Origin: an uncultured Prochlorococcus sp.
Lineage (GTDB): Bacteria > Cyanobacteriota > Cyanobacteriia > PCC-6307 > Cyanobiaceae
Length of the DNA: 33,304 nucleotides
Direction: 5' to 3'
Assembly: GCA_902623195.1 (NCBI GenBank)
Contig: CACNSV010000009.1
Location: forward strand, 1-33,304
The position numbers were made by a program, and so were the translations under genes. Below are positions 27,068 through 33,304 of this stretch, in pieces. The stretch's first letter is position 1; each line of letters starts with the position of its first letter. The notes beneath the pieces are model-generated. The model worked only from the letters and a program-made list of their open reading frames with translations, made no database searches and was not told where the DNA came from.

Positions 27068-29050
27068 ATGAAACTTAACAAAAAAAATTCAATTAATAAT
27101 ATTCTTGAAGAAAATAGAATTTTCCCGCCATCAAAAGACTTTTCTCAAAATGCTTTAATCAAGGATTTTAAAGAATTAAATGAATTAAAGGAAGCGGCAA
27201 AAAAAAATCCAATAAAATTTTGGGATGATTATGCTAAATCTGAAATAGATTGGTTTGAGCCATATCAAACTGTTTTAGATGATAAAAATGCCCCCTTTTT
27301 TCAGTGGTTCCCTGAAGGTAAACTTAATATTTCATACAATTGTTTAGATAGGCATATAAAAAATGGTCTTTCTGATAAAACAGCTTTGATATGGCAAGGA
27401 GAACCTGGTGATGATAAAAAATTCACTTATAGCGAGCTCCTTAAGGAGGTTTGTAAATCAGCTAATGGTCTTAAATCAATAGGTGTAAAGAAGGGAGATT
27501 TGGTATGTATTTATATGCCGATGATACCTGAAGCAATGTTTGCAATGCTTGCTTGTGCGAGAATTGGAGCTCAACACTCAGTCGTTTTTGGAGGATTTTC
27601 TTCAGAATCCTTAAAAGATAGATTGATCGATGGAAATGCAAAGTTTGTTATTACGGCAGATGGGGGATATCGAAAAGATAAAGAAATTGAATTAAAGAAG
27701 GCAGTCGATTTAGCTCTTGAAGCTGGTGCAAATGAAATAGTTGAAAAAGTTATAGTTGTGCAAAGAATCAAAAAAGAAATTTATATGGATTCATCTAGAG
27801 ATTTATGGTGGCAAGAATTGATTCAAAATCAAGATGAGTGGTGCGAGCCTGAAATAATGAATAGTGAAGATCGATTATTTGTACTATATACTTCAGGTTC
27901 AACAGGAAAACCTAAAGGTGTAGTTCATACTACTGCAGGTTATAATTTATGGTCACATTTAACTTTTAAATGGGTATTTGACATAAAGAAGGACGATATC
28001 TATTGGTGTACTGCTGATGTAGGCTGGATAACTGGTCATTCCTATATAGTTTACGGTCCATTATCAAATGGAGCTACAACTCTAATGTATGAAGGAGTTC
28101 CAAGGGCTTCTAATCTTGGCGCATTTTGGGAAGTTATTCAGAAATATAAAGTATCTATTTTCTATACTGCCCCTACGGCTATAAGGTCTTTCATGAAGTC
28201 TGGACGAGAGATCCCAGATCAATATGATCTCTCAAGTTTGAGACTTTTGGGGACAGTAGGTGAACCTATTAATCCCGAAGCTTGGGTTTGGTATAAGAAT
28301 GTGATAGGCAAAAATAAATGTCCAATTGTTGATACCTGGTGGCAAACAGAAACTGGGGGCATAATGGTAAGCCCTATCCCTGGGGCTGTTGATGCTAAGC
28401 CTGGTTCAGCTACTTTTTCACTCCCAGGAATAGACGTTTCAATTGTGAATAAAGACGGTGAAGAAGTTAATTCAAATGAGGGAGGATATTTAATAATTAA
28501 AAAGCCTTGGCCAGGAATGATGCGAACTATTCATGGTGATCCAGATAGGTTTAAAAAAAGTTATTGGGAATTTTTCCCCTTGAAGGATGAAAATTATGTT
28601 TATTTCGCGGGAGATGGGGCACGTATTGATAGTGATGGTTATTTATGGATAATGGGAAGAGTTGATGATGTAATAAGTGTATCTGGTCATAGATTAGGCA
28701 CTATGGAAATAGAATCAGCATTAGTTAGTCATGAATCGGTTGCAGAAGCTGCAGTGGTTGGTAGAAAAGATACTATAAAAGGAGAATCTATAGTTGCATT
28801 TGTTTCATTAGAGAAAAATTTCCAGAAATCTCTAAATTTGATCAATGAATTAAAGCAACATGTTGTTAATGAGATTGGAATAATTGCTAAGCCAGAGAAA
28901 ATAATAATATCTGATGCACTCCCGAAGACCAGAAGTGGAAAAATTATGAGAAGAATATTACGATCATTAGCCTCAGGAGAAGAAGTAAGTGGCGATATTA
29001 GTACTTTAGAAGATAGTTCAGTGTTGGAAAAATTGAAAGAAGATAGCTAA
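27068..29050 (+). CDS. acs: Acetyl-CoA synthetase, AMP-forming
   Basis: Activates acetate to acetyl-CoA through acetyl-AMP. The 660-residue protein shows the ANL-superfamily core [10 protein letters not shown] (275-284), the acetate-pocket region [10 protein letters not shown], the hinge [20 protein letters not shown] and the C-terminal lysine in [11 protein letters not shown] (Lys625), the residue commonly inactivated by acetylation in this family. It has its own 86-base AT-rich upstream gap after the polyprenyl synthase gene, so it may have a separate promoter. The stop codon overlaps the convergent DUF1350 stop by 4 bases (CTAA). Confidence 0.96.
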   Translation: MKLNKKNSINNILEENRIFPPSKDFSQNALIKDFKELNELKEAAKKNPIKFWDDYAKSEIDWFEPYQTVLDDKNAPFFQWFPEGKLNISYNCLDRHIKNGLSDKTALIWQGEPGDDKKFTYSELLKEVCKSANGLKSIGVKKGDLVCIYMPMIPEAMFAMLACARIGAQHSVVFGGFSSESLKDRLIDGNAKFVITADGGYRKDKEIELKKAVDLALEAGANEIVEKVIVVQRIKKEIYMDSSRDLWWQELIQNQDEWCEPEIMNSEDRLFVLYTSGSTGKPKGVVHTTAGYNLWSHLTFKWVFDIKKDDIYWCTADVGWITGHSYIVYGPLSNGATTLMYEGVPRASNLGAFWEVIQKYKVSIFYTAPTAIRSFMKSGREIPDQYDLSSLRLLGTVGEPINPEAWVWYKNVIGKNKCPIVDTWWQTETGGIMVSPIPGAVDAKPGSATFSLPGIDVSIVNKDGEEVNSNEGGYLIIKKPWPGMMRTIHGDPDRFKKSYWEFFPLKDENYVYFAGDGARIDSDGYLWIMGRVDDVISVSGHRLGTMEIESALVSHESVAEAAVVGRKDTIKGESIVAFVSLEKNFQKSLNLINELKQHVVNEIGIIAKPEKIIISDALPKTRSGKIMRRILRSLASGEEVSGDISTLEDSSVLEKLKEDS

Positions 29051-29769
29051 GTAAAATTATCAATTAAATGAGAAATTTTTTTGATTGTTTTTCTTTTGAG
29101 ATTATCATCTGCCCATTTCCCAAGAAAGTCTTCTCTTAAACCTGCACTTGCAATTAAAGTATGATTACCTTTCATTAAAAATCCTTTGGTTTCATCATTT
29201 TCTCTAAGTTTTAAAGTCGATAGAAGAGATTCAGTTTGATCTAATTTGTCATCATCAAACTTTATCAATAAATTTTTATTCTGGATGTATGTATTATTAA
29301 TAATTTTTAGCGTTCTTTTAGGACTGGGACTGAATTCACTTCTAAATTCAAATTTTTGTGAAATATTTTTTAAAAGAGGAATTGAATTATTTGCCGAAAA
29401 GTTATTAAAACTTATAGAAATAAATTTCTCGCAATTCCTTCCCCCATCTGGACTAATTAAGTGCAGTTTACAACCTAAACTGTGACCTACTCTTACTGTC
29501 TTAAGTTCTTTATTTAGTCTCTTAGAGAGGACTTTTTTGCAACTTTTAAAATCTTTTAATGCGTTATAAGATATTTCTTGATGATCAAACTGTGGAATAT
29601 ATCTATATGCGTGGACTGCATAATTTTTTTGCAGTAAATTCTCAATAAATCTTTTATAAGCAAAATCAGGTCTTGTTGCTAAATAACTTCCTCCAATAAA
29701 TTCAATTATTTTTTTAGGATTAGATGGCCAATAACAGTTTGTATTAAATTGGAATTTTTTGAAGAACAT
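29047..29769 (-). CDS. DUF1350 family protein, alpha/beta-hydrolase-like
   Basis: 240 residues of the DUF1350 family, found in cyanobacteria and plastids. An alpha/beta-hydrolase pattern is visible: [20 protein letters not shown] near the N-terminus (21-40) and a nucleophile-elbow-like [11 protein letters not shown] (94-104) with Ser97. There is no signal peptide. Substrate and role are unknown to me, and the acid and histidine of a triad cannot be placed confidently. It converges on acs with overlapping stop codons and diverges from the exonuclease gene. Confidence 0.82.
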   Translation of the reverse strand: MFFKKFQFNTNCYWPSNPKKIIEFIGGSYLATRPDFAYKRFIENLLQKNYAVHAYRYIPQFDHQEISYNALKDFKSCKKVLSKRLNKELKTVRVGHSLGCKLHLISPDGGRNCEKFISISFNNFSANNSIPLLKNISQKFEFRSEFSPSPKRTLKIINNTYIQNKNLLIKFDDDKLDQTESLLSTLKLRENDETKGFLMKGNHTLIASAGLREDFLGKWADDNLKRKTIKKISHLIDNFT

Positions 29770-29824
29770 TTACTTTTCAAATATACTGGAATTTGATTAT
29801 CGCGAAGCTAAAAAGTTTTTCTAA

Positions 29825-30715
29825 TTGGATTATTTAAATAATATTAATTTAAGAGAAATTTTTATTAAATGCGTCAATATAAAATTAGTAATTTATTCAT
29901 TAAAATTGGAAAAATTTAGTAATGATAATTTAGATCAACTAGATTTTATTAATAAACAGTTTAAAAAAATCCCAAATAAGAACGGGTTTATTCAATCAGA
30001 TGATTTGATTATGGACACTACTCCTAATAAAAAGGCTGTGGAATCAATTCTTATATTAGATACTGAAACTACTGGATTAGATGAAAATAATGATGAGGTT
30101 ATTGAGATAGGTTGTATCCTTTTTAATGTTCCTTTCAAATCTGTTCTTTCACAGTTATCTTTTTTGTTGCCAGTAGAGACAAATGCTGCTGAATTTATTA
30201 ATGGAATCCCAGTGGATGTTTCAAATGTCATGCAGCCCTGGAAGGAGGGAATGCAATTCTTTTTAAGACTTGTTGCAGCCAGCGATTTTATAGTTGCTCA
30301 TAATGCTGCTTTTGATAAGAAATGGTTTGGGAAGGGTAATTTACCATCTTTAGATAAAAAATGGATATGTAGTTTAGATGATATAAATTGGTCATTTAAA
30401 AAAAATATCAAAAGTAGACCATCCGTTACAGATCTTGCCTTGGGTTTTAATATTCCAGTTTGGAATTTACATAGGGCTTTAGCAGACTGTTATTACATTT
30501 CAGAGGTATTTAAGAAAATTGATAATCTTGAAGACATTTTACTTAAAGCTACTGAACCTAAATATTTGTATAAAGCAATGGTAAGTTATGAGGATAGATC
30601 ATTAGCAAAAAATGCTGGTTTTAGATGGAATAGTCCTGTTCAGGGAGCATGGACGAGGAAGTTGTCTGAAACTGAAGCAACGGAGTTGGATTTTAAAGTT
30701 GAAATTTTAAATTAA
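29825..30715 (+). CDS. DEDDh 3'-5' exonuclease (DnaQ/RNase T-like) with C-terminal GxRW module
   Basis: 296 residues. The exonuclease domain (about 73-232) carries the complete DEDDh set: Asp79 and Glu81 in LDTETTGLD, Asp164 in AHNAAFDKKWF, and His216/Asp221 in LHRALADCYYI. It resembles the DNA polymerase III epsilon proofreading subunit but is probably an accessory nuclease. The first 70 residues are an Asn/Lys-rich extension of unknown role. The last 45 residues contain VSYEDRSLAKNAGFRWN and a following Trp-Thr-Arg (253-279), similar to the small DUF5710-type module. The frame is closed by TAA directly before the TTG at 29825; an ATG at 30011 (MDTTPNKKAV) is an alternative start that would drop the extension. 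Confidence 0.85.
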   Translation: MDYLNNINLREIFIKCVNIKLVIYSLKLEKFSNDNLDQLDFINKQFKKIPNKNGFIQSDDLIMDTTPNKKAVESILILDTETTGLDENNDEVIEIGCILFNVPFKSVLSQLSFLLPVETNAAEFINGIPVDVSNVMQPWKEGMQFFLRLVAASDFIVAHNAAFDKKWFGKGNLPSLDKKWICSLDDINWSFKKNIKSRPSVTDLALGFNIPVWNLHRALADCYYISEVFKKIDNLEDILLKATEPKYLYKAMVSYEDRSLAKNAGFRWNSPVQGAWTRKLSETEATELDFKVEILN

Positions 30716-30731
30716 TATTTCTTATATTTAT

Positions 30732-31160
30732 TTAATGTGAATTACACGGCATCCATTTATCTCCCATCTTATGAGCCCCCATGCATCCAAGGGTTTCAGC
30801 TATATTTTCTGCCTCTTGTCTAGTGTTAAAAAGCATACTTCCTTGCTTTGAAAATGATTCACCCTTAATTTGAGATTTATTCTCTAAATGATGATTATGA
30901 ATCCCTTTTCTAGGTGAATATTCCCAAACACCCATTGTGGTAATACCTGAAGAGATTATTCCCATTCCTACAATAGATAAATTTAAAATACCCATTGCAA
31001 CTGCTCCAAAAGAAAAAACACCCATTGGAACAATTCCTATACTCACAACTCCCATTGGAACAATACCAATAGAAATTATTCCAAGTGGTGCTATACCAAA
31101 AGCAACTTTTTTGGGTTTAGTTCCACAATGTTGAATATCTGATGTTTTCTCTTTTTCCAA
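30732..31160 (-). CDS. Glycine-pentad repeat protein with C-terminal DUF3721
   Basis: 142 residues in two parts. Residues 20-82 are a hydrophobic repeat with glycine at every fifth position (22, 27, 32, 37, 42, 47, 52, 57, then Ser62, then 67, 72, 77). It alternates units such as IVPMG and VVSIG to make a 10-residue repeat. Residues 109-142 match the DUF3721 family of marine picocyanobacteria: FNTRQEAENIAETLGCMGAH followed by KMGDKWMPC, with Cys126, His130 and Cys139. A HNHH patch lies between (88-91). There is no standard signal peptide. The repeat could form a membrane-embedded or beta-helical layer and the Cys/His tail could bind metal; both are inference. It is convergent with the exonuclease gene and divergent from hisS. 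Confidence 0.78.
   Translation of the reverse strand: MEKEKTSDIQHCGTKPKKVAFGIAPLGIISIGIVPMGVVSIGIVPMGVFSFGAVAMGILNLSIVGMGIISSGITTMGVWEYSPRKGIHNHHLENKSQIKGESFSKQGSMLFNTRQEAENIAETLGCMGAHKMGDKWMPCNSH
30930..31097 (-). repeat. 30-bp tandem coding repeat within the DUF3721-linked gene
   Basis: The hexamer CCCATT on the plus strand recurs at exact 30-base steps, at 30931, 30961, 30991, 31021 and 31051. It encodes the Met-Gly of each ten-residue unit. The copies at 31021-31040 and 31051-31070 are 18/20 identical, while others are more diverged, so the array expanded by duplication and then drifted, with selection keeping Gly spacing. Confidence 0.85.
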
Positions 31161-31254
31161 AATTTACTAGATTCTTAAGTTAAAATTATTACATGATGAG
31201 TACTACTTAGATTTATTATTTACTCAAAATTAAAATCTTGAATTATTTATTATC

Positions 31255-32550
31255 TTGAATAACTTAAAAAATCTCAGAGGAACTACAGATCTTCTTCCTG
31301 AACAATTGAAGAAATGGCAAAATGTTGAAAATATTATTAAAGAGCAATTATTAAGAGCTCATGTAAGAGAAATTAGAACACCTATTATTGAAATGACAGA
31401 ACTATTTGTAAGAGGTATTGGAGAAGGTACGGATGTAGTTAATAAAGAAATGTATACATTTATAGATAGAGGTGAAAGATCATGCACACTTCGTCCAGAG
31501 GGTACCGCTTCAGTAGCTAGGGCAGTGGTTAATAATGGGAATTTAAAAGGAACTTTTAATAAATTATGGTATATGGGGCCGATGTTTAGGTATGAGAGGC
31601 CACAGGCAGGGAGGCAAAGGCAGTTTCATCAGTTAGGAGTAGAATTTATTGGATATGAATCTCCTAATAGCGATATCAAAATCATCTCTCTAGCTTGGGA
31701 CATATTGCAGAAATTAGGTATAAGTGAATTAAATTTAGAAATAAATAGTCTTGGAGATAATATTGATAGAGAAAACTATAAAATAGCTTTTTTAAAATGG
31801 CTTAAAGATAATTTTGATCATCTTGATCAAGACTCAAAAGCAAGAGTAAATAAAAACCCCCTTAGGATACTCGATTCAAAAAATCCCCATACACAGAGAC
31901 TTTTAGAAAATGCCCCAAAATTAAATCAATTTTTATCTGAAAAAAGCTTAGTAAGATATTCCTTTATTAAAAATCAGCTCGAATTTTTAAAAATTCCTTA
32001 TGTTGAAAATCTAAAATTGGTTAGAGGACTAGATTATTACAGTCATACAGCTTTTGAAATTACAAGTGGAGCTTTGGGCTCTCAAGCAACTGTTTGTGGA
32101 GGAGGAAGATACGATGATCTAATTGATCAAATGGGAGGTGATAAAACACCAGCTATTGGATTTGCAATTGGATTAGAAAGATTGATATTAATCGCTGGGA
32201 AAAGTTTAGAAAAAGCTCGAGATCCAGATATTTATATTGTTAATAAGGGAGAATTAGCAGAATCGCTCGGGATAGTTTTATCTAGAAAATTAAGTGACTT
32301 TGATTTGATAACAGAATTAGATTTGAGTGGATCCTCTTTCTCAAGGCAATTTAAAAAAGCTAATAAATGTAACGCAAAAAGTGTTGTGGTTATTGGAGAT
32401 GAAGAGGCTATGAAAAATGAATTTACAATAAAATTATTTAATAATAGTAATGAAAGTAATAATGAGTTAAGAATATCCATTGAAGATAATGCTAAGTTAG
32501 AAGAATGGATTTTAAAAAATCTAAATTTAAATATTTCCTCAAAAAAATGA
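31255..32550 (+). CDS. hisS: Histidyl-tRNA synthetase
   Basis: Class II synthetase charging tRNA-His; 431 residues from a TTG start. The N-terminus LRGTTDLLPEQ is canonical. Motif 2 reads MFRYERPQAGRQRQFHQLGV (110-129). The two His-specific stretches are LVRGLDYYSHTAFEI (about 257-271) and the later GRYDDL, followed by GFAIGLERL (motif 3) and a C-terminal anticodon-binding domain. TLRPEGTASVAR is also present. It is divergent from the DUF3721-linked gene across 94 AT-rich bases. The stop TGA overlaps the ATG of the next small gene (ATGA). Confidence 0.97.
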   Translation: MNNLKNLRGTTDLLPEQLKKWQNVENIIKEQLLRAHVREIRTPIIEMTELFVRGIGEGTDVVNKEMYTFIDRGERSCTLRPEGTASVARAVVNNGNLKGTFNKLWYMGPMFRYERPQAGRQRQFHQLGVEFIGYESPNSDIKIISLAWDILQKLGISELNLEINSLGDNIDRENYKIAFLKWLKDNFDHLDQDSKARVNKNPLRILDSKNPHTQRLLENAPKLNQFLSEKSLVRYSFIKNQLEFLKIPYVENLKLVRGLDYYSHTAFEITSGALGSQATVCGGGRYDDLIDQMGGDKTPAIGFAIGLERLILIAGKSLEKARDPDIYIVNKGELAESLGIVLSRKLSDFDLITELDLSGSSFSRQFKKANKCNAKSVVVIGDEEAMKNEFTIKLFNNSNESNNELRISIEDNAKLEEWILKNLNLNISSKK

Positions 32551-32789
32551 GCATTAAGCAAGCTTTAGCAAAGCTTTTTATAAGTATAAAAGATAATTAC
32601 TTTAGTAAAATATTTAAAAAAAGATCTATATTAAAATTTAATAAAAATAATTTATATTCTTGGATGAATTTAACTAAAAAAGAAAGATTTAATTTGTCTA
32701 AAAGAGATTCTATGATTTATTCAATAGAAAGAAAGAATTTATTAAAAAAAATTAGAAATGAATACAAAAACACTATTGATAAAAATTAA
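32547..32789 (+). CDS. Small basic hypothetical protein after hisS
   Basis: 80 residues, very rich in Lys, Ile, Asn and Arg, strongly basic, with no recognised domain and no membrane segment. The frame is open from 32505, but the ATG at 32547 overlaps the hisS stop (ATGA) in the usual coupled arrangement and gives MSIKQALAKLFISIKDNYF as the start. The middle contains YSWMNLTKKERFNLSKRDS, which looks like a structured turn-helix. Short length and AT bias make the reading frame hard to judge, but clean spacing between hisS and the next gene supports it. I do not recognise a family. Confidence 0.6.
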   Translation: MSIKQALAKLFISIKDNYFSKIFKKRSILKFNKNNLYSWMNLTKKERFNLSKRDSMIYSIERKNLLKKIRNEYKNTIDKN

Positions 32790-32798
32790 TATTTAATT

Positions 32799-33098
32799 GT
32801 GGAAATTTATTGGACTTCTAAAAATTCAATTAAGGGATTAAAACACTTTGTTCTTGTTAATCAATACGAATTAAAAAAAGAGTATTTTTTAGATTTTGTA
32901 TCTGTTTTAGATGAATCAATCAGTTTTACAATTTCAAAAAAAGTTTTCGAGGAATCATGTCTATGGATACAAGGTTGGCATGATATTGAGAGAGATAATA
33001 TTGATATTAAAGAATATTTAGAATTCAAATCATCAATAAGAGAATATAAATCCAAAAAAATTTTTCTTAAAGAGACATCGACATTTAATATTTCTTAA
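32799..33098 (+). CDS. Small Trp-containing protein, possible TIGR02450-like
   Basis: 99 residues from a GTG start, 9 bases after the small basic gene. The N-terminus MEIYWTSKNSIKGLKHFVLV, a central LDFVSVLDESISFTISKKVF, and LWIQGWHD (55-62) are reminiscent of short cyanobacterial Trp-rich proteins that begin WTS..P..G.RHF. I am not certain this is TIGR02450 itself. The fold looks like a small beta-sheet with conserved Trp residues; function is unknown. The last 25 residues are Lys/Ser-rich and probably not conserved. Likely co-transcribed with hisS. Confidence 0.65.
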   Translation: MEIYWTSKNSIKGLKHFVLVNQYELKKEYFLDFVSVLDESISFTISKKVFEESCLWIQGWHDIERDNIDIKEYLEFKSSIREYKSKKIFLKETSTFNIS

Positions 33099-33110
33099 TT
33101 AATTTACATT

Positions 33111-33126
33111 AAAGCAAAAGCTTTTT
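33111..33126 (+). terminator. Weak hairpin with T-run after the Trp-containing gene
   Basis: AAAGC and GCTTT pair around an AAAA loop and are followed by a short T-run (to 33126), 13 bases after the stop at 33098. The stem is only 5 bp, so this is a weak candidate for the end of the hisS unit. Confidence 0.3.
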
Positions 33127-33227
33127 ATAGGAAGAGAATACAAATTTATTTTGCAATAAATTTCTTGCAGGTACTTCCTTGCCGCATAGATAAACGTTAT
33201 CAAGGTATATCAATATCTTAGAAAATA

Positions 33228-33304
33228 ATGTTAGAAAATGTATGGTATCCATGTGGCTTGGCAGCAGAGAAGTTGGGAATAAAAGAAAGTGAATTATCCG
33301 AATT
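33228..33304 (+). CDS. Unidentified CDS, cut by the right window edge
   Basis: An ATG at 33228 opens a frame through the window end, giving 25 residues starting MLENVWYPCGLAAEKLGIKE. The AAEKLGIKESELSE part resembles the first helices of a small helix-turn-helix domain, as in excisionase- or MerR-like proteins, but too little is present to assign a family. About 130 AT-rich bases separate it from the upstream gene; apart from the weak hairpin I see nothing definite in them. Confidence 0.55.
   Translation, partial: MLENVWYPCGLAAEKLGIKESELSE

Noticed and set aside
30931..31067. CRISPR-like regular spacing of a short DNA repeat
   Set aside because: The 30-base period is a whole number of codons inside an intact protein frame and the intervening bases are also repeated, so it is a coding repeat.
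30937..31134. Plus-strand open frame with Pro-Ile-Gly repeats
   Set aside because: It only reflects the 30-bp coding repeat of the minus-strand DUF3721-linked gene; the minus frame continues into a recognised domain.
32505..32546. Extension of the small basic protein into the 3' end of hisS
   Set aside because: The ATG at 32547 in the ATGA overlap is the more usual start, and the extra residues only follow the hisS coding sequence in another frame.
33099..33227. Possible small RNA gene in the gap before the right-edge CDS
   Set aside because: Only one weak hairpin is visible and no tRNA-like cloverleaf or known RNA motif could be drawn; not enough to call.

Overview
The window is an AT-rich (roughly 70% A+T), gene-dense stretch of a cyanobacterial chromosome. 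It is best explained as a small-genome marine Prochlorococcus of the high-light type. The grounds are base composition, very short intergenic gaps, frequent TTG starts, and cyanobacterial markers: NDH-1 subunit NdhD, MenD/MenB for phylloquinone, GlgA, and the DUF760, DUF1350, DUF4336 and DUF3721 families. The clade assignment is inference. I found no tRNA or rRNA, insertion sequence, integrase, CRISPR array or phage gene. No gene-free stretch exceeds 300 bases; the longest are about 160 bases, at 6918-7084 and 22353-22512.

Layout. (1) 1-6917, minus strand: a tightly packed run transcribed right to left, in the order Asn-rich small protein, trpS, thrS, glk, thrB, then ndhD, whose 3' end is cut by the left edge. 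(2) 7085-12217, plus strand: a membrane protein with a DUF697 domain and a degenerate GTPase-like region, then a three-gene Mn-type metal ABC transporter (lipoprotein, ATPase, permease), then a DUF4336 protein, all within a few bases of one another. (3) 12224-13191, minus strand: lepB then a DUF760 protein. (4) 13247-18770, plus strand: menD, menB, glgA, murF. (5) 18767-22352, minus strand: aroA, an MnmD-type tRNA methyltransferase, glmU. (6) 22513-29050, plus strand: comB family, nitrilase-family amidase, AMIN/Amidase_3 cell-wall amidase, murI, long-chain polyprenyl diphosphate synthase, acetyl-CoA synthetase. (7) 29047-29769, minus strand: DUF1350. (8) 29825-30715, plus strand: a DEDDh exonuclease. 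(9) 30732-31160, minus strand: a Gly-pentad repeat protein with a DUF3721 tail. (10) 31255-33098, plus strand: hisS, a small basic protein, a small Trp-containing protein. A further CDS starts at 33228 and runs off the right edge.

Functionally these are housekeeping modules: respiratory/cyclic electron flow (NdhD), photosynthetic cofactors (phylloquinone from MenD/MenB; probably the plastoquinone side chain from the polyprenyl synthase; Mn supply for photosystem II), peptidoglycan synthesis and remodelling (MurF, MurI, GlmU, amidase), aromatic and threonine biosynthesis, glycogen synthesis, and three aminoacyl-tRNA synthetases. No clear new multi-gene system is visible. The most unusual items are the period-5 glycine repeat protein fused to DUF3721, the DUF697 protein with an eroded nucleotide-binding site next to the Mn transporter, the exonuclease with an extra C-terminal Gly-x-Arg-Trp module, the Asn-rich protein overlapping trpS, and an apparently isolated ComB homologue.
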